From JBDSGC01 sp046594105 (lineage in GTDB: Bacteria; Acidobacteriota; Thermoanaerobaculia; Gp7-AA8), in assembly GCA_046594105.1 (NCBI GenBank), contig JBKJQB010000156.1, positions 1 to 17,072 of the forward strand: a DNA stretch of 17,072 bases, in the 5' to 3' direction. This document shows positions 1-5,057 of the stretch, in pieces. The translations under genes were made by a program, and so were the position numbers. The notes under the pieces were generated by a model. It ran no database searches. It saw only the letters and a list, made by a program, of their open reading frames with translations, and was not told where the DNA came from. How positions within the stretch are numbered: position 1 is the first letter of the stretch; every line of letters starts with the position of its first letter.

Positions 1-193
1 CGCGCACGGCCGAGTGACAGGGAGCGTTTTGCTGGCCCCGACGAATCCGCCACGCATCCAATCCCTCCAGCTGACGCAGAAGGCTCCCTGACACCAAGGG
101 AGAGCATCCGTTCTTCGGCGGGGGCGGGAAGTGAAGGATCTGCAATCAAGTGGATGCGGCGGAACGCTCGTCTCCATCAAGAGTCGTTCTTTC

Positions 194-320
194 AGTCCCG
201 TAGGGACGATTGAGCGTCTCCCTGCGGGATGTCGCCGCTCCGCGGCTTCCTCAACATCGCGTCTTGAATCCCAGCGCTGACGCGCTGGGCTACGGAGATT
301 CCGCCGCTCCGCGGCTGCGA
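194..320 (+). repeat. Dispersed repeat R1, copy 1
   Basis: About 127 bases that match 4243-4370 with roughly 14 mismatches and one single-base gap (about 88% identity by eye). The unit holds several short palindromes: a TCCCGTAGGGA element, GCCGCTCCGCGGC twice (234-246 and 303-315, 69 bases apart) and CCAGCGCTGACGCGCTGG. The palindromic blocks are the best conserved parts and the sequence between them diverges, as expected if RNA or DNA hairpins matter. It lies in a gene-free stretch. REP/BIME-like elements in other bacteria look similar; no coding role is visible. Confidence 0.85.
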
Positions 321-420
321 CAGTTCGTGTTCGGTCCGGCTCCCAGTCTGCGACTCGCGCAGTGCCACCGCTTTTAAAGAATCTCTGTCGCGATGCTGGG
401 GAAATGGGCTGCCTTTCGTA

Positions 421-474
421 GCGCCGGCATCCCTGCCGGCCGTGCCGCGGGCATCCTGCCCGCGGGAGCTCGCC
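421..474 (+). repeat. Dispersed repeat R2, copy 1
   Basis: A 54-base element matching 13202-13255 at 47 of 54 positions. It contains two adjacent imperfect hairpins, GCCGGCATCCCTGCCGGC and CCGCGGGCATCCTGCCCGCGG, followed by GAGCTCGCC. Changes between the copies fall partly in paired positions. It is REP-like and sits upstream of the DUF4242 gene. Confidence 0.8.
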
Positions 475-589
475 CAGTGAGCGCTGGCAGTGAGGCGTTC
501 GGTCAGATTCCCTCTGCGGCCGGCGTCGTGAGAGCATTCACAGGTCGGGCGAGCATGGTGCTCGCTCTGAAGTTCTTAAGGAGAGTGCG

Positions 590-862
590 ATGCCGAAGTT
601 CGTGATCGAGCGTGACATTCCAGGGGCCGGAAAACTGTCGGCGGGAGACCTCAAGGGCATTTCACAGAAGTCGTGCGGCGTGCTCAGCAAGATGGGCCCG
701 CAGATCCAGTGGATCCAAAGCTACGTGACTGGCGACAAGCTTTACTGTGTGTACATCGCACCGAACGAGCAGATGGTCCGGGACCATGCGGCGCAGGGAG
801 GCTTCCCCGCCAACCGCGTCTCCCAAGTCACCTCCATCATTGACCCGACCACCGCGGAGTAA
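590..862 (+). CDS. DUF4242 (SCO4226-like) protein
   Basis: A 90-residue protein that I recognise as a DUF4242 family member: the start MPKFVIERDIPGAG, the block KSCGVLSKMGPQIQWIQSYV, the VYIAPNEQMVRDHA segment and the GGFPANRVSQV end are all typical of the family, and the length is normal. The Streptomyces relative SCO4226 is a small ferredoxin-like-fold protein reported to bind nickel; the physiological role is unclear. The start is set by AAGGAG at 578-583, six bases before the ATG. There is no signal peptide or membrane segment, so it is cytoplasmic. The next gene starts 80 bases downstream with its own Shine-Dalgarno, so the two could share a transcript. Family call firm, function uncertain. 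Confidence 0.9.
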   Translation: MPKFVIERDIPGAGKLSAGDLKGISQKSCGVLSKMGPQIQWIQSYVTGDKLYCVYIAPNEQMVRDHAAQGGFPANRVSQVTSIIDPTTAE

Positions 863-942
863 CTTCCACCGCCAGTGCATCACGCGACGCCGCAGCGGAT
901 CGGCTCTGCGTCAACCGGTCTGCCCTGAGCTTCGGAGGATCG

Positions 943-1485
943 TTGACCGACTCCCCTTTCGCCAGGACCTTCACCATCGTGCGCGGATTGATTTACTCCG
1001 CTGCCTTCGTCTGGCTCTGGACCTGGCTGGCCATGTCGGCCCGGTTGCTCGACCCCCGGCTTTCCTTCGGCTTGCCAGGCTGGCTCCGGCCGCTCGGGGT
1101 CGTCCTCGCGGTCGCCGGTGCTGCGCTCGCCGGCACCTGCATCGCCACCTTTGTCACCAGGGGTCGTGGCACTCCCCTTCCCCTCGATCCGCCGCGGGAG
1201 TTCGTCGCGTCGGGTCCCTATCGCTACGTTCGGAATCCGATGTACGTCGGCGGAGCGGCCGTGATTCTCGGGGCCGGTCTGGCACTCGCCTCCCCTTCCA
1301 TGGTCATGCTTGCTCTGGCGTTTCTGTTGATCATGCATCTCTTCGTGGTGGTCCTGGAGGAACCGGCACTGGCCGACAGATTTGGCAGCAGTTACCAGCA
1401 GTACCGTGCCTCGGTAGGTCGCTGGATCATCCGTAGGCCGCGATCCAATGCAGCGGATGCGGTCTCCGTTGATCGATCGTCGTGA
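943..1485 (+). CDS. Isoprenylcysteine methyltransferase-like protein
   Basis: A 180-residue integral membrane protein of the ICMT/PEMT superfamily, which methylates lipids or small substrates at the membrane using SAM. Hydrophobic segments lie at about 15-32, 50-71, 101-115 and 118-138. The family signature GPYRYVRNPMYVGG is at 91-104 and the C-terminal pair EEPALADRFGSSYQQY ... RWI at about 139-162; these form the SAM-binding part in the family. The start is a TTG with GGAGG at 934-938, only four bases upstream; no ATG with a better site precedes the first helix. Bacterial members are mostly uncharacterised, so the substrate is unknown; protein prenylcysteine is unlikely in bacteria. The stop codon lies inside the first unit of a 19-base tandem duplication (1484-1521). 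Confidence 0.85.
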   Translation: MTDSPFARTFTIVRGLIYSAAFVWLWTWLAMSARLLDPRLSFGLPGWLRPLGVVLAVAGAALAGTCIATFVTRGRGTPLPLDPPREFVASGPYRYVRNPMYVGGAAVILGAGLALASPSMVMLALAFLLIMHLFVVVLEEPALADRFGSSYQQYRASVGRWIIRRPRSNAADAVSVDRSS

Positions 1486-1521
1486 TCAACGAGGCGACCT
1501 TCGATCAACGAGGCGACCTTC
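1484..1521 (+). repeat. Perfect 19-bp tandem duplication
   Basis: Two adjacent identical 19-base units (GATCAACGAGGCGACCTTC at 1484-1502 and 1503-1521). The first unit overlaps the last two bases of the methyltransferase stop codon. A further GATCAACCTCG-like stretch follows at 1552. It looks like a recent local duplication. Confidence 0.9.
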
Positions 1522-1570
1522 GCGAACACCCGTTAAGAATGAGCGGGGGACGATCAACCTCGCGGTTCAG

Positions 1571-1576
1571 TAGACT
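1571..1576 (+). promoter_or_regulatory. -10-like TAGACT, leaderless start
   Basis: TAGACT ends six bases before the ATG at 1583 and no Shine-Dalgarno is present. A transcript initiated from this hexamer would begin at or next to the ATG. No good -35 hexamer is visible at the usual spacing. Confidence 0.5.
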
Positions 1577-1582
1577 CCTGCC

Positions 1583-2389
1583 ATGACCACTTCCGATCGC
1601 TGCCGCCTGTTTCAACAGCTTCACCAGTCCGGCTGCTTCGTGATTCCCAACCCATGGGATCTGGGCAGCGCGCGGCTGCTCTCGCAACTTGGCTTCGCAG
1701 CCCTGGCCACCACCAGTGCGGGACTGGCCTGGTCCCTCGGACGGCGCGATAACGCTGTGTCCCTTCCGGAGGTACTGACTCACCTTCGGGCCATCGCCGG
1801 CGGCGTCGAGCTACCGGTCAACGCAGACTTCGAGGGCGGCTTCGCCACCGAGCCGGAAGGCGTCGAGGCAAACGTCACGCTGGCGACCGGAACGGGGATC
1901 GCCGGACTGTCCATCGAGGACTCCGCCAGTGATCGTGCGCATCCGCTTCTGGACTTCCAACTGGCGGTGGAACGGATTCAAGCTGCACGGCGCGCCATCG
2001 ATGTCAGCGGCACCGGCGTTTTTCTCACCGCAAGGTCAGAAGGGTTCCTCGTCGGCCGTCCCGATCTGTCGGAGACGATTCGCCGGCTGGTAGCCTTCGC
2101 CGAGGCAGGAGCCGATTGCCTGTACGCACCAGGCATCCGCAACCTGGCCGATCTCGAATCGGTCGTAGGTGCCGTCGCGCCGAAGCCGGTGAACGTCCTG
2201 GCCGGAAGCGACTTTGCCACCGTCGCACAGTTGACGGCGGTCGGCGTGCGGCGGATCAGCGTGGGAGGCGCACTGGCCCGCGCCGCCTGGACCGGTTTTC
2301 TGCAGGCGGCAAAGGAGATCGCCGAACAGGGCACCTTCACCCGTCTCGCGCGCGCCGTTCCGTTCGCGGAGCTCAATGGTTCGTTTTGA
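1583..2389 (+). CDS. PEP mutase/isocitrate lyase-superfamily protein
   Basis: A 268-residue cytoplasmic enzyme of the isocitrate lyase/phosphoenolpyruvate mutase superfamily (TIM barrel, Mg-dependent C-C or P-C bond chemistry on 2-oxo acids). Visible blocks: FVIPNPWDLGSARLL (19-33), the TTSAG substrate loop (43-47), VNADFEGGF with the metal-side D82 and E84 (79-87), SIEDS with E112 (110-114), LTARSEGF with R151 (148-154) and ISVGGALARAAW (225-236). The KKCGH catalytic loop of true isocitrate lyase is absent, so it is not AceA. It belongs to the broad 'isocitrate lyase/phosphoenolpyruvate mutase family' group; oxaloacetate hydrolase or 2-methylisocitrate lyase-like activity is possible but cannot be chosen from sequence alone. 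The start lacks a Shine-Dalgarno and has TAGACT six bases upstream. Confidence 0.88.
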   Translation: MTTSDRCRLFQQLHQSGCFVIPNPWDLGSARLLSQLGFAALATTSAGLAWSLGRRDNAVSLPEVLTHLRAIAGGVELPVNADFEGGFATEPEGVEANVTLATGTGIAGLSIEDSASDRAHPLLDFQLAVERIQAARRAIDVSGTGVFLTARSEGFLVGRPDLSETIRRLVAFAEAGADCLYAPGIRNLADLESVVGAVAPKPVNVLAGSDFATVAQLTAVGVRRISVGGALARAAWTGFLQAAKEIAEQGTFTRLARAVPFAELNGSF

Positions 2390-2508
2390 CCTAAAGAGAC
2401 TCTCATTGCAATCTCGGGAATGACGAAAAGCACTCTACAGACGGGAGCTGATCGCATCCAGCTTTCAATCAGCGGATCTGGTGGGAAGCGTCCTCATGAT
2501 CCTCGGGC

Positions 2509-2910
2509 CTACGTGACGCGCCCGAGGGTTCGCTCGCGCCAGGCTTGCATGGTCTCGGTGGCGCGGCGGTCGGCGTCGATGTCGATGTTCGTGCCGAGCC
2601 ACCGCAGTCCATTCGGTTCGCGCACCCGGCGCGCCGCTGCGTGATGCCACCGGTAGGTCCGGTCCGCTGCGCGCAGCAGACGGAAGTCGACCTCGTAGGG
2701 TGCACCGGTGGCAATCGAGTTCGTCCAGGATTCCACAACGGTCGGAAGGTCTGAGGAATGCAGCACATTCTGCCAGCCCTCACCGACCAACTCCTCCCGC
2801 GTCTTGCCGAAATACGCGGCGGCGAACTCGTTCACGAAGGTCAGAGCGCCGTTTGCGTCCGCGGTCCAGATCTGGAGCTGAAGCGCGTCAAATGCTTCCT
2901 CTGGCGTCAT
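2509..2910 (-). CDS. Stand-alone PAS-domain protein
   Basis: A 133-residue protein made of a single PAS fold of the PAS_3 type. Recognisable parts are LQIWTADANGALTFVNEFAA (11-30, first strands), YFGKTREELVGEGW (33-46), DFRLLRAADRTYRWHHAAAR (75-94) and the closing strand WLGTNIDIDADR (104-115), followed by a short helix. No kinase, GGDEF, HTH or other output domain is attached, so it presumably senses a ligand or redox state and acts through a partner. The frame stays open upstream to 3243, but that extension would run through repeat R3 and antisense to the DUF2277 gene, so I place the start at 2910. A TAAACT hexamer (plus-strand 2918-2923) lies seven bases upstream and there is no Shine-Dalgarno. 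It is divergent from DUF2277. Confidence 0.8.
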   Translation of the reverse strand: MTPEEAFDALQLQIWTADANGALTFVNEFAAAYFGKTREELVGEGWQNVLHSSDLPTVVESWTNSIATGAPYEVDFRLLRAADRTYRWHHAAARRVREPNGLRWLGTNIDIDADRRATETMQAWRERTLGRVT

Positions 2911-2915
2911 CGCGC

Positions 2916-2927
2916 GCAGTTTACTGC
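2916..2927 (-). promoter_or_regulatory. Leaderless promoter and palindrome of PAS gene
   Basis: On the minus strand TAAACT (plus 2918-2923) lies seven bases before the PAS ATG. It is embedded in a perfect 12-base palindrome GCAGTTTACTGC (2916-2927). The overlap of a -10-like hexamer with a palindrome suggests an operator, but the site is short and could be chance. Confidence 0.4.
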
Positions 2928-2948
2928 AACGGAAGACGGAACCGCCGG

Positions 2949-3026
2949 GCCGGCACGGCCGGCGGCGCTGGTTGCCCAAGGCTCCGCCAAGATCACGCTC
3001 CAGGACGTTCTGCCGTGCCGGCTCCT
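2949..3026 (+). repeat. Dispersed repeat R3, copy A
   Basis: About 78 bases between the divergent PAS and DUF2277 genes. The reverse complement matches 4801-4876; the core 2952-3002 is identical over 51 bases to 4824-4874 in opposite orientation. A third, diverged copy in the same orientation is at 4177-4225. The left end is a GC-rich palindromic run (GCCGGCACGGCCGGC), and the right end carries TGCCGTGCCGGC, so the unit can fold back on itself. Confidence 0.88.
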
Positions 3027-3056
3027 GGAGAGCACCTGGGAACCCTTGCGCTGCGA

Positions 3057-3062
3057 TAGGAT
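3057..3062 (+). promoter_or_regulatory. -10-like TAGGAT upstream of DUF2277
   Basis: TAGGAT lies seven bases before an ATG at 3070 that opens a five-codon frame, and 35 bases before the DUF2277 start. Initiation would be expected near 3069-3070, giving a leader of about 28 bases for DUF2277. Confidence 0.5.
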
Positions 3063-3069
3063 TGCTCCA

Positions 3070-3087
3070 ATGTGTGTCGTTTGTTGA
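3070..3087 (+). promoter_or_regulatory. Candidate leaderless leader peptide MCVVC
   Basis: ATG-TGT-GTC-GTT-TGT-TGA encodes Met-Cys-Val-Val-Cys. Its ATG has the same spacing to a -10-like hexamer as the leaderless genes in this window, and its stop ends one base before the GGAGG (3089-3093) of the DUF2277 gene. Short leaderless cysteine-rich frames acting as attenuators are described in mycobacteria; a similar role here is inference. Six codons can also arise by chance. Confidence 0.35.
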
Positions 3088-3097
3088 CGGAGGTTGC

Positions 3098-3370
3098 ATG
3101 TGCGGAAACATCAAGACTCTCTTTAACTTTGATCCGCCGGCCACCGACGAAGAGATCCGCGCGTCGGCCTTGCAGTTCGTCCGGAAACTGAGCGGCTTCA
3201 ACAAGCCCTCCCAAGCGAATGAGGAAGCATTCGATCGGGCCATCGATCAGGTTTCGGAGGCCGCGCGGACGCTCATCGATTCGCTAGTCACCACGGCGGA
3301 GAAGAAAGACCGGGAGACTGAGGCAGAGCGGTTGCGCGCTCGATCAGCAGCGCGGTTCGGGCAGAACTGA
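3098..3370 (+). CDS. DUF2277 family protein
   Basis: A 90-residue soluble protein with all the hallmarks of DUF2277: the start MCGNIKTLFNFDPPATDEEI, the helix ALQFVRKLSGFNKPSQANEE (residues 26-45), a second helix FDRAIDQVSEAARTLIDSLV and a charged end with ERLRARSAARFG. Length is standard for the family, whose function is unknown. The start at 3098 is chosen because family members begin MC-x-NIK and GGAGG at 3089-3093 lies four bases upstream; an earlier in-frame ATG at 2972 is inside repeat R3. It is preceded by a possible tiny upstream frame (3070-3087) and is divergent from the PAS gene. The mostly helical, charged make-up suggests a small cytoplasmic partner protein. Confidence 0.9.
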   Translation: MCGNIKTLFNFDPPATDEEIRASALQFVRKLSGFNKPSQANEEAFDRAIDQVSEAARTLIDSLVTTAEKKDRETEAERLRARSAARFGQN

Positions 3371-3430
3371 GATCGAGAGGTCGCCACCCATGATGGAGAT
3401 CAGACCGTCCTGCGACCTCCGAAGTCACTG

Positions 3431-3451
3431 ACGGCGTCAGCCCAACGCCGT
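3431..3451 (+). other. Hairpin between DUF2277 and nitroreductase genes
   Basis: A perfect 7-bp stem ACGGCGT/ACGCCGT with a 7-base loop, 60 bases after the DUF2277 stop and 50 before the next start. There is no T-run, so it could be a factor-assisted terminator, an mRNA 3' end or a chance hairpin. Confidence 0.45.
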
Positions 3452-3489
3452 CGCAGTAACGGCGCGGTGCGGCTGTCTCCCGGTCGCGA

Positions 3490-3495
3490 TAGAGT
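3490..3495 (+). promoter_or_regulatory. -10-like TAGAGT, near-leaderless start
   Basis: TAGAGT lies eight bases before the ATG at 3504, and no Shine-Dalgarno precedes that ATG. Predicted initiation is within one or two bases of the start codon. No clear -35 element. Confidence 0.45.
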
Positions 3496-3503
3496 TCGCA
3501 CGC

Positions 3504-4169
3504 ATGAGCGACGCACCCACCATTCCTTACGTCCGGGAGAAGCGGTCGCCGAAAGAGATGATTGCGGCGATCACGGTCTTCCGCGACACACTCCGATTGC
3601 GACGAACGGTCCGCGACTTCTCCAGCGAGCAGGTGCCGGATGAAGTGATCGAGCTGGCCATGCAGTGCGCGGCCTCGGCGCCCTCCGGAGCGAATCAGCA
3701 ACCATGGAAGTTCGTGGTAGTGAAGGATCCCGCGCTTAAGCGGCAGATTCGCCTCGCTGCGGAGAAAGAGGAGTACGACAACTACCACGGGCGCATGCCG
3801 GAGGAATGGCTGCGCGCCCTCGCTGCGCTGCAGACCGACTGGCACAAGGAGTTTTTAGAGGTCGCGCCTGTGCTCATCGTCGTATTCAAGGAGGAGTTCG
3901 GCGTGGGAGCGGATGACTCACGGGTGACGCATTACTACGTGAACGAGTCGGTGGGGATCGCCTGCGGTTTTCTGCTCGCCGCACTCAACGCGGCCGGCCT
4001 GGCTACGTTGACACACACCCCCAGCCCGATGGGCTTCCTCCGCCAGCTACTCGACCGGCCCAGGCAGGAGAAACCATTTCTTCTGATCCCGGTGGGCTAT
4101 CCGGCGGAGGGATGCCGTGTGCCCGACATCGCAAAGAAGAGTGTGGATGCCGTACGGATCGTGAAGTAG
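3504..4169 (+). CDS. Nitroreductase family, iodotyrosine deiodinase-like
   Basis: A 221-residue FMN-dependent enzyme of the nitroreductase superfamily. Visible FMN-binding parts are RRTVRDFS (33-40), ASAPSGANQQPWKFVVVKDP (57-76), LTHTPSPMGFL (169-179) and LLIPVGYP (193-200). The insert that forms the active-site lid in iodotyrosine deiodinase is present, and the three residues that hold the zwitterion of mono-iodotyrosine in human IYD (Glu157, Tyr161, Lys182) align with E90, Y94 and K115. Length is that of the soluble bacterial forms, without the membrane anchor of mammalian IYD. The likely activity is reductive dehalogenation of halotyrosines, or a related flavin reduction of an amino-acid-like substrate. 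The gene stands alone, between a hairpin at 3431-3451 and repeats. Fold call firm, deiodinase call probable. Confidence 0.85.
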   Translation: MSDAPTIPYVREKRSPKEMIAAITVFRDTLRLRRTVRDFSSEQVPDEVIELAMQCAASAPSGANQQPWKFVVVKDPALKRQIRLAAEKEEYDNYHGRMPEEWLRALAALQTDWHKEFLEVAPVLIVVFKEEFGVGADDSRVTHYYVNESVGIACGFLLAALNAAGLATLTHTPSPMGFLRQLLDRPRQEKPFLLIPVGYPAEGCRVPDIAKKSVDAVRIVK

Positions 4170-4176
4170 GCCGGCA

Positions 4177-4225
4177 GCCGGCACGGCCGGCGGCGTTGGT
4201 TCGCAAAGCGTCCGCCACGATTTCG
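4177..4225 (+). repeat. Dispersed repeat R3, copy C (diverged)
   Basis: A 49-base stretch beginning 7 bases after the nitroreductase stop. It matches the first part of R3 copy A at about 39 of 49 positions, including the first 19 bases without change (GCCGGCACGGCCGGCGGCG). Same orientation as copy A. Confidence 0.7.
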
Positions 4226-4242
4226 TCCCCATCGGCCGCGTA

Positions 4243-4370
4243 AGTCCCGTAGGGACGATTGGGCGGCTCCCGGAGGCCATGTCGCCGCTCCGCGGCTTCC
4301 TGAGCTTTGCGTCCTGGAACCCAGCGCTGACGCGCTGGGCTACCGAGATTCCGCCGCTCCGCGGCTGCGG
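4243..4370 (+). repeat. Dispersed repeat R1, copy 2
   Basis: About 128 bases matching 194-320 in the same orientation, with the palindromic blocks unchanged (GCCGCTCCGCGGC at 4284-4296 and 4353-4365; CCAGCGCTGACGCGCTGG at 4321-4338) and the spacers diverged by substitutions and one single-base indel. Confidence 0.85.
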
Positions 4371-4567
4371 CTAGCCCGTCTTCGGACTAGCTTCCAGCCG
4401 GCGTTCCGAAACGAGCGATTGCTTCGCAGCCTCTGAGCCCCGACGAGGGCGAAGCACACGGCCATGCGAATCGGAGTGGTGAGACGGGTAGCGGCTCGGA
4501 ACTTGCTGCGCACCAGGTCGGACCCATCCACAATCAGTGCAGGTCAAGGCCTGCTGGAGGCAACATC

Positions 4568-4747
4568 ATGGCCGCTCGCGGAACTAACGCTCCGAAACAA
4601 ATCACCTGGATCATCTGCCTCGTTCTCTTCCTGGTCGCTGTTCTCGCTCACTTCGGTGTCATCCACCCAGGCGGCGACATCGCCACATGGTCATGGATCA
4701 TCGGATTCGGATTGCTGCTGGTTGCCGTGCAGGTTCGCGGTCTCTAG
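4568..4747 (+). CDS. Small two-helix membrane protein (59 aa)
   Basis: A 59-residue protein, short enough to be missed by many gene callers. It starts MAARGTNAPKQITW, has a hydrophobic helix at about 13-31 (ITWIICLVLFLVAVLAHFGV), a loop with HPGGD, and a second helix at about 41-56 ending VQVRGL. GGAGG at 4556-4560 lies seven bases before the ATG, an ideal site. The NAPKQ-x-x-W opening, the HF-G turn and the short basic end followed by GL resemble small hypothetical membrane proteins I know from several bacterial phyla; no function is established. It stands alone between repeat-bearing gaps. The strong ribosome site and clean two-helix layout make it likely real. Confidence 0.78.
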   Translation: MAARGTNAPKQITWIICLVLFLVAVLAHFGVIHPGGDIATWSWIIGFGLLLVAVQVRGL

Positions 4748-4800
4748 CGCGCGTTTCCCACTCATCGTGCTGCAACGGACGGGTGTGAGCAATGCGGGCT

Positions 4801-4876
4801 AGGAGCCTCCGCGGCAGAACGTTTGGAGCGTGATCTTGGCGGAGCCTTGGGCAACCAGCGCCGCCGGCCGTGCCAG
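4801..4876 (-). repeat. Dispersed repeat R3, copy B (inverted)
   Basis: The reverse-orientation partner of 2949-3026. Bases 4824-4874 are identical over 51 positions to the reverse complement of 2952-3002; the outer part differs by several substitutions and one single-base indel. The complete identity contrasts with the 80% of copy C. Confidence 0.88.
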
Positions 4877-5041
4877 CTTCGTTCTTTATGACGCCACGTC
4901 GGTGAGCGGCAGTCAATTCCGCAACACCGAATTCTTCATCATCGTCAAGCACCACATTCAGTCGATCGAGGTTTTTTCGGGCTGCCGGCGAAAGACGAGC
5001 CTGCGGCCACCCGGTGAAACGCCTTCATCGGCGCGACCGGC

Positions 5042-5047
5042 TATCAT
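5042..5047 (+). promoter_or_regulatory. -10-like TATCAT before carbonic anhydrase
   Basis: TATCAT lies ten bases before the ATG at 5058 and no Shine-Dalgarno is present between them; the predicted 5' leader is only a few bases. No convincing -35 hexamer. Confidence 0.5.
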
Positions 5048-5057
5048 CCCCCTCCGT

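Larger units (their letters stand above)
1..589. other. Gene-free left end with repeats
   Basis: No convincing gene is visible in these 589 bases. Reading frames here are short and run through the repeats. A 6-bp stem (84-89 with 97-102, loop of 7) could be the end of a transcript entering from outside the window, but it lacks a clear T-run. Repeat R1 lies at 194-320, with weaker similarity to its partner extending to about 351, and repeat R2 lies at 421-474. The last 100 bases lead into the DUF4242 gene and its Shine-Dalgarno sequence. Confidence 0.6.
4170..4567. other. Repeat-rich intergenic region
   Basis: The 398 bases between the nitroreductase and the small membrane protein hold R3 copy C (4177-4225) and R1 copy 2 (4243-4370). 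After R1, weak similarity to the sequence following R1 copy 1 continues to about 4401. From there to 4567 I see no gene; a reading frame from 4464 runs through the region but is in the wrong frame for the small membrane gene and has no family resemblance. Confidence 0.6.
4748..5057. other. Intergenic region with R3 copy B
   Basis: The 310 bases hold R3 copy B (4801-4876) and then about 180 bases without a recognisable gene. The carbonic anhydrase frame is open upstream to 4830, but that part starts inside the repeat and does not resemble the family. A -10-like TATCAT is at 5042-5047. Confidence 0.55.

Noticed and set aside
393..605. 70-codon + frame over repeat R2
   Set aside because: It runs through the palindromic repeat, ends inside the DUF4242 gene and shows only low-complexity Gly/Ala/Arg content.
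747..1436. 229-codon + frame overlapping DUF4242 and the ICMT-like gene
   Set aside because: Arg/Pro/Ser-rich shadow of two recognised genes in another frame.
1484..1521. Possible CRISPR or attachment site
   Set aside because: Only two adjacent 19-base units without spacers, and no integrase nearby.
2911..3243. N-terminal extension of the PAS frame
   Set aside because: It crosses repeat R3 and is antisense to DUF2277; no family similarity, and a leaderless-type start is present at 2910.
4464..4802. 112-codon + frame
   Set aside because: It is the shadow of the 59-residue membrane protein in a different frame; Ser/Arg-rich without any motif or ribosome site.
4830..5057. Upstream extension of the carbonic anhydrase
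   Set aside because: Begins inside R3 copy B and lacks similarity; the family N-terminus is at 5058.
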